DNA of 64,000 nucleotides, from contig JAKDSA010000009.1 in NCBI GenBank assembly GCA_030457025.1, positions 1 through 64,000 of the forward strand, given 5' to 3'. The translations under genes were made by a program, and so were the position numbers. Below are positions 45,425-54,379 of this stretch, in pieces. The notes under the pieces were generated by a model, which saw only the letters and a program-made list of their open reading frames with translations, was not told where the DNA came from and made no database searches. Every line of letters starts with the position of its first letter. Positions within the stretch are counted from its first letter, which is position 1. The stretch is from Brevibacterium sp. (GTDB taxonomy: Bacteria; Actinomycetota; Actinomycetes; Actinomycetales; Brevibacteriaceae).

Positions 45425-46384
45425 TCAGGCCCGGGGGTGCGCCTGCCGATAGGTCTCCTGCAGTCGCTGCATCGAGACGTGGGTGTAGATCTGAGTACTG
45501 CTCATGGTCGAGTGCCCCAGAAGTTCCTGGATCTGCCGCAGGTCCGCTCCCCCGTCGAGCATGTGAGTAGCGGCCGAGTGCCGGAGCCCGTGCGGGCCAA
45601 TATCAGGTGCGCTGGGGTCATCGGAGCCGTAGCGATGCACGAGCTCCCTCACCTGCCTGGCTCCGATGCGACCACCCCTCACACCGAGGAAGAGCGCATC
45701 AGCGCTGCCCTTCGACACGAACGTGTCCCGCAGGTTCAGCCACTGCTGCAAGGCCGACTGGGCGGGCTTGCCGAAAGGGACTCGTCGTTCCTTGTTGCCC
45801 TTGCCCAGGACAGTGATCATCGAACGCTGGTGGTCGACGTCGCTGCGGTTGAGCCCGGTCAGCTCCGAGACCCGCACTGCCGTGGCATAGAGCATCTCGA
45901 GGACGGCCGTGTCCCGGGCCTGCTTGGCCACGTCAATGGGGTCGCTGCTCTCAGTCTCCGTCTGGGAAGCACGCTGCGCCGACACCAGATCGGCAGCCTG
46001 CTGTGGTTTGAGCACGGTGGGCAGGCGAGAGTCCTTCTTGGGAGTCCGCAGCCGCGCCGCCGGATTGTTCGTCAGCCCCTGGTGGTTCACACAGTAGGCG
46101 AAGAACGACTTCACGGCTGCGATCTTGCGCGCCACTGTCGACTTCGCCGCTCCGGCGTCGTCGAGGGTGATGAGCCACACACGCAGGTCATTGAGATCGA
46201 TATCGGCCACACCGGATTCGGCGACGGTCGACGTGGAGTGGGCGGTTGGCGTGTGGGCCGCATGATCGAAGAAGTCGGTGACATCGCCGATGTAGGCCCT
46301 CGAGGTGTGGGCGGAGACGTCGCGCGATCTCAGGTGGTCGGCATAGCCGGACACCACCTCGGCGATGGTCATCGGTTGGGTCAC
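45425..46384 (-). CDS. xerC: Tyrosine recombinase XerC
   Basis: 319 residues, GTG start; ATG four codons in is possible. N-terminal SAM-like core-binding domain to ~residue 110, then the catalytic domain with Arg in YATAVRVSELTG, Lys in LGKGNKERRVP, HGLRHSAATHML, LGHSTMSSTQ and the nucleophile Tyr in IYTHV. With XerD it resolves chromosome dimers at dif. Location next to dprA is conserved in actinobacteria, so it is a chromosomal resolvase and not a phage integrase. Confidence 0.93.
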   Translation of the reverse strand: MTQPMTIAEVVSGYADHLRSRDVSAHTSRAYIGDVTDFFDHAAHTPTAHSTSTVAESGVADIDLNDLRVWLITLDDAGAAKSTVARKIAAVKSFFAYCVNHQGLTNNPAARLRTPKKDSRLPTVLKPQQAADLVSAQRASQTETESSDPIDVAKQARDTAVLEMLYATAVRVSELTGLNRSDVDHQRSMITVLGKGNKERRVPFGKPAQSALQQWLNLRDTFVSKGSADALFLGVRGGRIGARQVRELVHRYGSDDPSAPDIGPHGLRHSAATHMLDGGADLRQIQELLGHSTMSSTQIYTHVSMQRLQETYRQAHPRA

Positions 46385-46436
46385 AGCCCCAGGTTACGCG
46401 ATCACCTGAGGCCAGGGGCGGACCTTCCACGAAGCT

Positions 46437-47651
46437 TCATGTCTGTCTGCGCACCTTGACCCACCCGGATTCGCGGCGGGCGCTCAAGCCGGCGAGTTCG
46501 AGGACGGCGAGCGCAGAGAGGGTGTGAGGCACCGTCAGTCCGGCTCGTCCTGCCACGGTTCCGACGTCCAGTGCTTTGGTCGTCGACAGCACATTGACAC
46601 AGATCTTCTCCCGCTCAGCGAGGTCATCGATCGGATCTGCGGTGACACGGCTGGGATGGTCGGTGGGGTGACTCCCATCGTCGAACAGCGTCGGTTCTGA
46701 CCCACCGATGAGTTCGACTACGTCCTCGGAGCTGGTCACCAGCTGCGCTTCATGCAATCGGATGAGCCGGTGGGTTCCCGTCGACGACGCCGAGTACACG
46801 GATCCGGGGAATGCCGCGACCTCGCGTGAGAGTTCGAGAGCGTGGCGAGCGGTGTTGAGGGCTCCGCTGCGCCAGCCTGCTTCGACGATGACGGTGACCC
46901 GAGACGAGGCGGCGATCAGGCGGTTGCGGAGTAGGAAGCGATGCCGCATCGGTGTCATCCCGGGGGCGGTTTCGGATACGATCGCACCACGGTCGAGCAC
47001 CTGGTGGAACAGCTCGGTGTTCGCTGCCGGGTAGAAGCGGTCGACTCCCCCAGCCATGAACGCGATCGTGGTGCCTTCTCGGGCGATGACTGCCCGGTGG
47101 GCGGCCGCATCGATCCCGAAGGCTCCCCCGGAGACGATGGTGAGTCCCTTCGCTGCCAGGTCCCAGGCAAGGTCTGAGGCACATTTGGTGCCGTAGTTGC
47201 TGGCCGCACGTGCTCCGACGATCGAAACCGCCGACTGCAGAGCTGTGTTGAGCCGCGCCTCGCCTCGGACCCACAACCCCAGTGGAGCCGCCGGTCCCAG
47301 TTCCGTGAGAGCAGCCGGCCATTCGCCGTCGCCGGGGATGACGAGCCTCCCGCCCAGTCTGTCCACGGCATCGAGGTCACGATGCCCCTGCGCGTCCTCG
47401 CCACGTATGGCCCACCGGTCGATTGCCTCCCCGAGCTGTCCGCTGCCTGCGACTGCGGTCACGACCGACGACAGGCTTTCGGCGGCCTCGGCTGCCGATG
47501 ACTTTCCTGCGGCCACCGCCCTGATCAGTTCGAGCACTGCGATCGGACCGACCTCGGCGACGAGGCCTGTGAGCAGCCCATCGCCGGGTTCTGCGATCCG
47601 CAGCAGGGCAGCCACCGCCGCACGAATCTCACCACTGACGATCTCGTTCAT
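46437..47651 (-). CDS. dprA: DNA-processing protein DprA
   Basis: 404 residues. The Rossmann-like DprA core is clear: VSGGAFGIDAAAHRAVI, FMAGGVDRFYPAAN and FLLRNRLIAASS (residues ~185-275). A helical N-terminal domain and a C-terminal winged-helix (VGTVAGRAGLTVPHTLSAL) flank it. DprA loads RecA on incoming single-stranded DNA during transformation; many actinobacteria keep it without known competence. The ATG overlaps the comM stop by 4 nt. Confidence 0.94.
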   Translation of the reverse strand: MNEIVSGEIRAAVAALLRIAEPGDGLLTGLVAEVGPIAVLELIRAVAAGKSSAAEAAESLSSVVTAVAGSGQLGEAIDRWAIRGEDAQGHRDLDAVDRLGGRLVIPGDGEWPAALTELGPAAPLGLWVRGEARLNTALQSAVSIVGARAASNYGTKCASDLAWDLAAKGLTIVSGGAFGIDAAAHRAVIAREGTTIAFMAGGVDRFYPAANTELFHQVLDRGAIVSETAPGMTPMRHRFLLRNRLIAASSRVTVIVEAGWRSGALNTARHALELSREVAAFPGSVYSASSTGTHRLIRLHEAQLVTSSEDVVELIGGSEPTLFDDGSHPTDHPSRVTADPIDDLAEREKICVNVLSTTKALDVGTVAGRAGLTVPHTLSALAVLELAGLSARRESGWVKVRRQT

Positions 47652-49198
47652 GAGTCCTGCGTCCTCAGGGCGAGCGCCGTCGTGATCCTGTCGGGACTCG
47701 GTGCCTCTGCCCCCTCAAGGTCAGCCAGGGTCGTTGCCACCCTCAGCACTCTGTCATAGCCGCGCATGGTGATCCTTCCGGTGTCGAGTGCGCGGTCCAG
47801 GTCGCGCAGACTGTTCGGGCTCATCGCGAAGTGCTCCCGCAGCCAGGCCCCGGGAGCATTGGAGTTCAGCGCCCATTCGCAGTCGACGTAGCGGTCGGCC
47901 TGCCGCTGTCGGGCACGTCTGACTCGCCCAGCGACGGTCGAGCTGTCCTCCTGCATCCCTCCGAGGCGGATGTCGGCTGGGGAGACGGGGAACAGTTCCA
48001 GCTGCAAGTCGACTCGGTCCAGCAGGGGGCCGGACAGTCTGTTGCGGTAGCGGCGTTTGTCCATCGGGGTGCAGCGGCAGGTGGATTCGGCTCCGCGCAT
48101 CCCGGCCCCGCACGGGCAGGGATTGGCCGCCATCACCAGTTGGAACGATGCCGGGAGCACCATGGAACCCCAGGCCCGGTGGATGTGAACCTGTCGAGCC
48201 TCCATCGGCTGACGCAGTGCCTCGAGGACGTCGCGTGAGAACTCGGGCGCTTCATCCATGAAGAGGACGCCCCGGTGGGCTCTGCTGAGAATTCCTATCG
48301 ATCCCGGTCTGCGGCCGCCGATCAGCGCCGAGGCGGTGCTGCGGTGGTGGGGCGCTTCGAACGGAGGCCTGTGATCGAGTCCTTCTCCGCCGCGCAGCTC
48401 TCCGCGCAGCGAGCGCACCGCTGCCACCTCGACCGCTTCGGGGTCATCCAATGATGGAAGTATTCCGGGCAGGCACTGTGCCAGCAGCGTCTTCCCGGCT
48501 CCCGGTGTGCCCCGCATCAGCAGGTTGTGCCCACCGGCTGCTGCGACTTCGAGCCCGAATCGTGCTTCAGCCTGCCCTTGGACTTCGGCGAGGTCGTGGC
48601 GTTCGTATGTTTCGGGTTTGGCAGTCTCGGCGTCGACGACCGGCGGCAGCAGCGGAACGCTGAGCGTGCCGCCATAGATGTTGATGAGTTCGGCCAACGA
48701 GTTGACGGCTCTGACTCTGGTGCCCTCGAGCAGCGCGGATTCTTCAGCGTTGCCGACGGGTACGACGAACCGTTCGAAGCCGGCCTGCAGGCCGCTGTGC
48801 AGGCTCGGCAGAACACCGTTGACCGGCCGGATTCGCCCATCGAGGCCGAGTTCACCGCAGTGGATGATCGATTCCGTGTCCGTCTGGGTGATGACGCCTT
48901 GGGCTTTGAGCACGGCCACGGCGATTCCGAGGTCGAATCCGGTGCCGATCTTCGGCACGCTGCCTGGAGTGAGGTTGATCGTCACATGCTGCGTGGCGAC
49001 GGGAATCCCCAGATACGCCAGGGCGGCGCGAAGTCGTTTCCGGGATTCGCTGACGGAGGCGTCGGGCAGACCGACGATGTCGATTCCCGGCAGACCTGCA
49101 CTGACGCAGGCTTCGATCGACACGATCTTGCCCGCCAGCCCCCATAGGGCCACGGCCGAGGAGCGCCCGATCACGTTGAGCTTCGCTTCTTCGCTCAC
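47648..49198 (-). CDS. comM: YifB/ComM-family Mg-chelatase-like AAA+ ATPase
   Basis: 516 residues. An N-terminal Lon-protease-like domain (residues 1-170) is followed by an AAA+ module with Walker A MRGTPGAGKTLLAQCL (~residue 228), Walker B GVLFMDEAPEF and a sensor region, and a Cys-containing loop NPCPCGAGMRG. In Vibrio and Haemophilus ComM is a branch-migration helicase in transformation. Adjacent dprA is consistent. GTG start overlaps the yraN stop (GTGA). Confidence 0.93.
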   Translation of the reverse strand: MSEEAKLNVIGRSSAVALWGLAGKIVSIEACVSAGLPGIDIVGLPDASVSESRKRLRAALAYLGIPVATQHVTINLTPGSVPKIGTGFDLGIAVAVLKAQGVITQTDTESIIHCGELGLDGRIRPVNGVLPSLHSGLQAGFERFVVPVGNAEESALLEGTRVRAVNSLAELINIYGGTLSVPLLPPVVDAETAKPETYERHDLAEVQGQAEARFGLEVAAAGGHNLLMRGTPGAGKTLLAQCLPGILPSLDDPEAVEVAAVRSLRGELRGGEGLDHRPPFEAPHHRSTASALIGGRRPGSIGILSRAHRGVLFMDEAPEFSRDVLEALRQPMEARQVHIHRAWGSMVLPASFQLVMAANPCPCGAGMRGAESTCRCTPMDKRRYRNRLSGPLLDRVDLQLELFPVSPADIRLGGMQEDSSTVAGRVRRARQRQADRYVDCEWALNSNAPGAWLREHFAMSPNSLRDLDRALDTGRITMRGYDRVLRVATTLADLEGAEAPSPDRITTALALRTQDS

Positions 49199-49593
49199 GA
49201 GTCGACCTGCGCGTTGCGTCGATGAGAGTAGTCGGGCGCGGGTTCCATCACGATGCCCAGGGCATCGATGCGGATGGTGGCAAAGAACTCGCTCTGCCCG
49301 CGCAGCCAGATGCCCGAGAGCATTCTGATCCGTCTCAGTTTCGCCTCGGTCACGGCCTCGAGCGGAGAACCGAGAGCGAGGGTCCTGCGGGTCTTCACCT
49401 CGACGAAGACGATGGCTTCACCGTCTCGGGCGATGATGTCGATCTCTCCCCGTGCGCACCTGAAGTTGCGTTCGATGATGACCATCCCCTGCCGTTGCAG
49501 GAAATGTGCAGCCAGGTCCTCCCCTGTCTGTCCCAGGGCGCGTTGGCGCATCCCCGATGTCGTGGTGCTGCGTTTGTCAGATGTCGGTCCCAT
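49195..49593 (-). CDS. YraN/UPF0102 endonuclease-like protein
   Basis: About 132 residues from ATG 49593; ATG 49551 is also possible. The UPF0102 signature NFRCARGEIDIIARDGEAIVFVEVKTR (shown in part: FRCARGEIDII, FVEVKTRR) is an endonuclease-like PD-(D/E)xK core. Function is not settled. It begins the yraN-comM-dprA coupled unit. Confidence 0.9.
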   Translation of the reverse strand: MGPTSDKRSTTTSGMRQRALGQTGEDLAAHFLQRQGMVIIERNFRCARGEIDIIARDGEAIVFVEVKTRRTLALGSPLEAVTEAKLRRIRMLSGIWLRGQSEFFATIRIDALGIVMEPAPDYSHRRNAQVDS

Positions 49594-49641
49594 GGGAGAC
49601 AGACCACCACTGCCGTTGAAGACGAGACAAGGGCAGAGGAC

Positions 49642-49676
49642 TGGCCTGTGGACGGCGCTTCGTCGTCCACAGGCCA
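49642..49676. terminator. 13-bp hairpin between the DUF2469 gene and yraN
   Basis: TGGCCTGTGGACG and CGTCCACAGGCCA pair perfectly around a 9-nt loop. It lies 49-83 nt upstream of yraN and after the DUF2469 stop. No U-tract follows on the minus strand. Confidence 0.6.
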
Positions 49677-49774
49677 TTCACGTGCAAGTCGGAGACCAGT
49701 CCACAGCCGACTGTGCGTCAGTTGCTCCTCCTTGTCAGAAGCCCCTGTTCGACTATCAGCCCCCTATTCGACAG

Positions 49775-50092
49775 TCAGCCTCTGATCGACGTCGGTGGTT
49801 CAAGATCGCTTTTGGCGATCTCCTCGATGTTGACGTCTTTGAAGGTCAGCACGTGCACGGTCTTGATGAAGCGCGCGGATCGGTAGCTGTCCCACACCCA
49901 AGCGTCGCGCAGCGTCAGTTCGAAATAGACGTCTCCGGCGTCGTTGTGGGCCTTGAGATCGACGTGATTGGCCAGATAGAAGCGCCGTTCGGTCTCCACA
50001 ACGTAGGCGAAGAGTCCCACGACATCCCGATACTCCTTGTAGAGCTGAAGCTCCAGCTGTGCTTCGTAATCGTCCAGATCATCAGTGCTCAT
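49775..50092 (-). CDS. DUF2469-family protein
   Basis: 105 residues from ATG 50092, overlapping the rnhB stop by 4 nt. Highly conserved actinobacterial family: acidic N-terminus DDLDDYEAQLELQLYKEYRDVV and a C-terminal half with TLRDAWVWDSYRSARFIK. Function unknown. The gene always follows rnhB in mycobacteria and relatives. Confidence 0.93.
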   Translation of the reverse strand: MSTDDLDDYEAQLELQLYKEYRDVVGLFAYVVETERRFYLANHVDLKAHNDAGDVYFELTLRDAWVWDSYRSARFIKTVHVLTFKDVNIEEIAKSDLEPPTSIRG

Positions 50093-50820
50093 AACGATTC
50101 CTCCTTCGCATCGTGCGTCGTTTGCAGGCGGAAGCTTCTCCGGTGGTGAATGCTGGGGCCGGAATCGGCGATGCCCCGACGATGTTTGATGGTTCCGTAT
50201 CCGACATTCGACTCCCAACCATACTGGGGGTGTGCCTGCGCGAGAGCGATCATCGCCTCGTCACGGTGGACTTTGGCGACGATACTCGCCGCGGCGATGA
50301 CCGGAACACTGCCGTCGCCTTTGATCACGGTCCTCACCTGAGGCAGATCGAGGTCTGCAGCGGACCCGAATGTCCCCAGGCAGTCGAGCGTGAGTGGAGC
50401 CGACAGCCAGTCATGTTTGCCGTCGAGGAGCACCATCGTCGACGGTGGAAAGCTCGCTGAGCCGAGGAGAGGCACCAGCATATCGCACAGTGCCCGACGA
50501 CCGGCCAAGTTCAATGCCATGGTCATTCCGAGTTCGTCGAGTTCGTTCGGGCTCGTCGAACCCACAGCCGTGGCCCGCGCCCACCCAGTCACACGAGCGG
50601 TCGCAGTTTGACGCGACAGCGCGCTCAACTGCTTCGAATCATGAATTCCCTCGGGCACCTCGGCGGTGGTCAATGTTGTCAGGTCGAAGAGGGCAACGCC
50701 CACGCTGACCGGTCCCGCCAGTGCCCCCCGACCGACTTCGTCGATGCCGATGACGCACTCATAGCCTTCTGCCAGCAGGGCGCGTTCAAGGCTGAGGTCG
50801 TGCAATCCTGCCTGTGCCAT
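50089..50820 (-). CDS. rnhB: Ribonuclease HII
   Basis: 243 residues. The active-site DE pair lies in GIDEVGRGALAGPV (residues ~26-39); VLLDGKHD, VIKGDGSVPVIAAASIVAKVHRD supply the other acidic residues. It cuts RNA in RNA-DNA hybrids and single ribonucleotides in DNA. The ATG overlaps the lepB stop by 1 nt (TGATG). Confidence 0.96.
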   Translation of the reverse strand: MAQAGLHDLSLERALLAEGYECVIGIDEVGRGALAGPVSVGVALFDLTTLTTAEVPEGIHDSKQLSALSRQTATARVTGWARATAVGSTSPNELDELGMTMALNLAGRRALCDMLVPLLGSASFPPSTMVLLDGKHDWLSAPLTLDCLGTFGSAADLDLPQVRTVIKGDGSVPVIAAASIVAKVHRDEAMIALAQAHPQYGWESNVGYGTIKHRRGIADSGPSIHHRRSFRLQTTHDAKEESL

Positions 50821-51524
50821 CAGCTGCCGGTGATTCCTTCGGGAGCGGGAACGTCAGCGAACACCGCTTCCGGGGTGGACATCCAATTGAAGTGTTCGAA
50901 GGGCCAGTTGATGAGGAAGACGGTTCCCACCACATTGTCTTCGGACACATAGGGCTGCGTGTCGACGTGATACCGGGAGTCAGCGGAGTTGCTGCGATTG
51001 TCGCCCATCACCCAGTAGTGGCCTTCCGGCACGGTGACGTCGAATTCCATCTCCGAGGGGGCAATGCCGTCGTCGAGGTATGTCTCATCGATGGGTTCGC
51101 CGTTGACGAGGATGCGTCCCTGCCCGTCGCAGCATTCGACGGTGTCGCCACCGACGCCGATGACGCGTTTGATCAACTGGTTGCCCCCGTCAGAGGGAGC
51201 CAATCCGAGGAATTCGAGGACTGGGTTGGGCTGATACTCCGAAACCTCTTCAGGCGTCAGCCAATGGTCGGGGTCGTCGAAGACGATGATGTCGCCGCGG
51301 TCGGCCGGTCCGAACCGAGGCGCCAGCTGGTTGACGAGGACCCGGTCGTCGATCTGCAGGGTCTCCATCATCGAGCCCGAGGGGATGTAGAACGAACGGA
51401 CGACCCAGGTCTTCAGAGCGGTGGAGATGAGAATGGCGACGAGGATGATCACTGCGGTCTCGAGCAGGCCCCGGAGGAATCTCTTCGAGGCTGAAGGTGG
51501 GGAAGCTTCTGATTCGGCTGACAT
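50820..51524 (-). CDS. lepB: Signal peptidase I, first copy
   Basis: 234 residues from ATG 51524. One N-terminal membrane helix (TAVIILVAILISTAL) is followed by the catalytic Ser in YIPSGSMMETL (Ser51) and the general-base Lys in LIKRVIGVGGD; the MGDNRSNSADSR box is present. It removes signal peptides from exported proteins outside the membrane. A GTG nine codons up is possible but lacks a Shine-Dalgarno. Confidence 0.94.
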   Translation of the reverse strand: MSAESEASPPSASKRFLRGLLETAVIILVAILISTALKTWVVRSFYIPSGSMMETLQIDDRVLVNQLAPRFGPADRGDIIVFDDPDHWLTPEEVSEYQPNPVLEFLGLAPSDGGNQLIKRVIGVGGDTVECCDGQGRILVNGEPIDETYLDDGIAPSEMEFDVTVPEGHYWVMGDNRSNSADSRYHVDTQPYVSEDNVVGTVFLINWPFEHFNWMSTPEAVFADVPAPEGITGS

Positions 51525-51603
51525 TCGTTCGCTTTCGCATCGGACCACAGGTTCCGCAGAGGGACTGAAATGAGCGTACCAGCACCTCGTCGCGGCACCT
51601 TTC

Positions 51604-51629
51604 AGGCAGCGACCATCTCAGCTGCCTGG
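51604..51629. terminator. Weak hairpin between the two lepB genes
   Basis: CAGGCAGC and GCTGCCTG pair perfectly around a 10-nt loop, between the two signal-peptidase genes. No U-tract. Confidence 0.35.
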
Positions 51630-51653
51630 CGACTGCCCGGCCGGTCGGCTGGA

Positions 51654-52295
51654 TCAGTCGACCGAGGAGCCATGTCCGATCACGGGTCCGATGACACGGT
51701 CGAGAGGAATGAATCCGCCACCGGGTCTGCCCATCAGCGCGCGTGAATCTGCGGAGTTGTTGCGATTGTCGCCCATCACCCACATCGTGTCGGCGGGGAC
51801 TTCGATCGAGAACTCGGCAGCCGAGGCCGGGTGCGGTGCGTAGTCCTCGTCGAGCGGTTCGTCGTTGAGCAGCAGACGGCCCTGCGCGTCACAGCATTGG
51901 AGCGTGTCTCCGCCGACTGCGATGACGCGTTTGACGTAGTAGACGTCTCGACTTCCGAGCCCGACCCACGATCCGACCTTCTGCAGCGGAGTCGGCAGAG
52001 CATCGTCGACGAAGGATCCGCGCCCGTCGAAGACCACGACGTCTCCGCGTTGGATGTCTGAACTCAGCGCGTCGGGTCGCCACACGGTGATCTCGTCGCC
52101 GACGTGAAGGGTCGGCTGCATCGATGCGCTGGGGATTGTGAACCGTTGGATGATGAATCCGCGGACACACCCGCCGATGACGATGATGAGGATCACAATG
52201 ACGGCGATGGTCTTCCAGAAGCGGCCCGAATACAGAAAACGCGACCCGAAGGTCGCGTTTTCATGATTCTGCGGCACAGCGTGATCATTGCCCAC
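51654..52295 (-). CDS. lepB: Signal peptidase I, second copy
   Basis: 213 residues if started at GTG 52295; GTG 52277 is equally possible and neither has a strong Shine-Dalgarno. A membrane helix (TIAVIVILIIVIGG) precedes the catalytic Ser in TIPSASMQPTL and the Lys in YYVKRVIAVGGD; MGDNRNNSADSR is present. It is paralogous to the next gene. Tandem lepB genes between rplS and rnhB are common in actinobacteria. A terminator-like hairpin lies inside its 5' coding region (52236-52261). Confidence 0.9.
   Translation of the reverse strand: MGNDHAVPQNHENATFGSRFLYSGRFWKTIAVIVILIIVIGGCVRGFIIQRFTIPSASMQPTLHVGDEITVWRPDALSSDIQRGDVVVFDGRGSFVDDALPTPLQKVGSWVGLGSRDVYYVKRVIAVGGDTLQCCDAQGRLLLNDEPLDEDYAPHPASAAEFSIEVPADTMWVMGDNRNNSADSRALMGRPGGGFIPLDRVIGPVIGHGSSVD
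52236..52261 (-). terminator. UUCG-capped terminator-like hairpin inside lepB 5' end
   Basis: On the minus strand AAAACGCGACC-TTCG-GGTCGCGTTTT is a perfect 11-bp stem with the extra-stable cUUCGg tetraloop, ending UUUU then CUGU. It begins 51 nt after the rplS stop, where an rplS terminator is expected, but is in frame within lepB codons for ENATFGSRF. Confidence 0.8.
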
Positions 52296-52311
52296 AGTGC
52301 CAGGCAATGAA

Positions 52312-52653
52312 TCAGGCCTTTTCGCGGATGCGCGCAGCCTTGCCGCGCAGTTCGCGCAGATAGTATAGCTTCGCGCGACGAACGTCACCGCGAGCGAGGA
52401 CTTCGAGCTTCTCGACGATGGGCGAGTGCACCGGGAAGGTGCGCTCGACGCCGACGCCGAAGCTGATCTTACGAGCGGTGAAGGTCTCGCGGACTCCGTC
52501 ACCCTGGCGACGGATGACGATTCCCTTGAACACCTGGATACGCGAACGTGATCCTTCGATCACCCGAACGTGAACGTTGAGGGTGTCACCGGGGCGGAAA
52601 TCAGGAACGTCAGTCTTCAACGAGGCTGCGTCAACAACATCAAGCTTCTGCAT
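52312..52653 (-). CDS. rplS: 50S ribosomal protein L19
   Basis: 113 residues, family length. L19 core: [26 protein letters not shown] and [17 protein letters not shown]. It sits at the 30S-50S interface. A GGAG Shine-Dalgarno lies 8 nt before the ATG, and a long structured leader precedes it. Confidence 0.98.
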   Translation of the reverse strand: MQKLDVVDAASLKTDVPDFRPGDTLNVHVRVIEGSRSRIQVFKGIVIRRQGDGVRETFTARKISFGVGVERTFPVHSPIVEKLEVLARGDVRRAKLYYLRELRGKAARIREKA

Positions 52654-52660
52654 TGTGTTT

Positions 52661-52804
52661 CTCCATGTGTCCCTGCTTCAGGTCGAGGACACGCATATCG
52701 GACCGGTTGGACCGGTGATTGGATCGTCTGTCGGGATCGCTCCCCGAGATTCTCCGATGACGACACCGGAGAACGGTCTTGGGCATCCATCCCCCTGAAG
52801 CAGG
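52661..52804 (-). promoter_or_regulatory. Structured RNA leader candidate of rplS
   Basis: On the minus strand CCTGCTTCAGG (52794-52804) and CCTGAAGCAGG (52672-52682) form an 11-bp closing helix around 111 nt. Inside are two hairpins: CGGAGAA/TTCTCCG (52750-52773) with extra pairing at its base, and ACCGGT-CCA-ACCGGT (52702-52716). The closing helix ends 7 nt before the GGAG Shine-Dalgarno of rplS. This junction-like layout resembles autoregulatory ribosomal-protein leaders. Confidence 0.55.
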
Positions 52805-52827
52805 TGAATGCCAACAAACGCGACGGT

Positions 52828-53613
52828 CTATTCTGTCATGGATTCGTCACCGGACTCAAACCGTTCCAAAAGGGCCCGGTCGTGCTTGTCCAGACCCCTG
52901 AGCTCGGCGAGCAGATCGGGCCTGACCTCGGCGGTGCGTTCAAGCCTCCGGTCGCGGCGCCACCGTGCGATCGCACCGTGGTTTCCGCTGAGCAGGATCT
53001 CGGGCACGTCCCGGTCCCTCCAGCTGGCGGGCTTCGTGTAGATCGGGTATTCGAGGAGCCCGTCCTCATGGCTCTCCTCTGTCAGTGACTCCGGGTTGCC
53101 GATGACTCCGGGAATGAGGCGGCTGACGGCTTCGATCATCACCATTGAGGCGACTTCTCCCCCGTTGAGCACATAGTCTCCGATGCTCATGGGGCGCAGA
53201 TCGAAGTGATCAGCCGACCAGTCGATGACCCGTTGGTCGATGCCTTCGTATCGCCCACATGCGAACACGAGGTGCTCGGCACCGGAGAGGTCCTCGGCGA
53301 TGTGCTGGTTGAACACCGGGCCGGCGGGGCTGGGCACGATGAGGATCGGCTTCTGTGCTCCCTCGGGTCCCCCACCGGCGCTGTTCCCGCCGAGGACGTG
53401 CTCAAGTGCCAGCGCCCACGGCTCAGCCTTCATCACCATTCCAGCACCCCCGCCGTACGGCGAGTCGTCGACCGTGTTGTGGCGGTCGAACGTGAAATCG
53501 CGCAGGTCGTGCACGTTCAGGTCCAGCAGTCCCTGATCGACGGCCTTGCCGATGAGGGAGAGCTTCAGCCCAGAAAGATACTCCGGGAAGATGGAGATGA
53601 CGTCGATCTTCAT
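52828..53613 (-). CDS. trmD: tRNA (guanine-37-N1)-methyltransferase
   Basis: 261 residues from ATG 53613. SPOUT-fold signature: [41 protein letters not shown] and [11 protein letters not shown], the knotted SAM site. It methylates G37 next to the anticodon to prevent frameshifting. It follows rimM by 8 nt. Confidence 0.97.
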   Translation of the reverse strand: MKIDVISIFPEYLSGLKLSLIGKAVDQGLLDLNVHDLRDFTFDRHNTVDDSPYGGGAGMVMKAEPWALALEHVLGGNSAGGGPEGAQKPILIVPSPAGPVFNQHIAEDLSGAEHLVFACGRYEGIDQRVIDWSADHFDLRPMSIGDYVLNGGEVASMVMIEAVSRLIPGVIGNPESLTEESHEDGLLEYPIYTKPASWRDRDVPEILLSGNHGAIARWRRDRRLERTAEVRPDLLAELRGLDKHDRALLERFESGDESMTE

Positions 53614-53621
53614 GCCTGAGC

Positions 53622-54122
53622 TCACGGTGCGTCGAAGAGACCGGCCGGAGGCGTGACTGTGACCCAACCGGCTTCGACGTCGACCTCGGGCACGATCTCG
53701 GTGACGAAGGGAATGAGCGCCTGATGACCGTCGACGTGCTTCATGTGGAGCAGATCCTGGGCGGTGCCGTTCGTCACGTCGATGATGTCACCGACGTGCG
53801 TCTCTCCTTCGAAGACTCGAAGCCCGATGAGGTCTTCGAGGTACCAGGCGTCGTCTTCGGCTTCGTCCTCGTCCTGGTCACTGAGGATGAGGGTGTTGCG
53901 GATCTCCTCGGCCCGACTCCGATCCGGGACCTCATCGAAGCTCAGCAGCAGCCGATCCCGATGCCACCTCGCCGCCTTCAGCGTCAGCTCACCGATGTCG
54001 GGATCGGTGGAGTATGCCTGGCCAGGGACGAGTCGTTCGTCCGGCCGGTCGGTGCGCACCTCGACGGTGAATTCCCCTTTGATGCCGTGCGGTTTGCCCA
54101 ACCGGGCGAGAACCGTGTCCAT
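53622..54122 (-). CDS. rimM: 16S rRNA processing protein RimM
   Basis: 166 residues from ATG 54122 with GAGGAG upstream; the longer frame to 54182 reads through short repeats and lacks homology. It opens [14 protein letters not shown], has a PRC-barrel second domain ([28 protein letters not shown]) and an acidic insertion ([11 protein letters not shown]). It helps mature the 30S head with S19. Confidence 0.95.
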   Translation of the reverse strand: MDTVLARLGKPHGIKGEFTVEVRTDRPDERLVPGQAYSTDPDIGELTLKAARWHRDRLLLSFDEVPDRSRAEEIRNTLILSDQDEDEAEDDAWYLEDLIGLRVFEGETHVGDIIDVTNGTAQDLLHMKHVDGHQALIPFVTEIVPEVDVEAGWVTVTPPAGLFDAP

Positions 54123-54232
54123 ACTGCTCCTCGTGCTCGTGAAAATGCTCAGACTCGTGCTCGTGAAGGTGCGGGTGCGCATTCACGTCAAGCACACAGT
54201 TTAGTCCGCTGCCCCGGTCATATCTCAGGCGC

Positions 54233-54267
54233 GTCCCGATGACGGCGCCCAGGTCCCGATGACGGCG
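54233..54267. repeat. Two copies of a 15-nt direct repeat
   Basis: GTCCCGATGACGGCG occurs at 54233-54247 and 54253-54267 (period 20) in the gap between rimM and the KH gene. Confidence 0.8.
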
Positions 54268-54324
54268 TCGCGCTGCCCACATCCGCGAGCGTTCGGAACC
54301 TGCTGGCTGCGTCGCCGATGAATG

Positions 54325-54370
54325 CAGAGAAGGGGGATGCAGCGATGACACGCCGCATCCCCCTTCTCTG
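54325..54370. terminator. 16-bp perfect hairpin after the KH-domain gene
   Basis: CAGAGAAGGGGGATGC and GCATCCCCCTTCTCTG pair perfectly around a 14-nt loop, 10 nt after the KH-gene stop on the minus strand. It lacks a U-tract but is by far the strongest stem nearby and likely ends or attenuates the rpsP-KH transcript before rimM. Confidence 0.7.
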
Positions 54371-54379
54371 ATGAAGGTG

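Noticed and set aside
45425-46384. Phage-type integrase with an attachment site
   Set aside because: It lies in the conserved dprA-xerC-rpsB order and looks like XerC; the only tRNA is 16 kb away.
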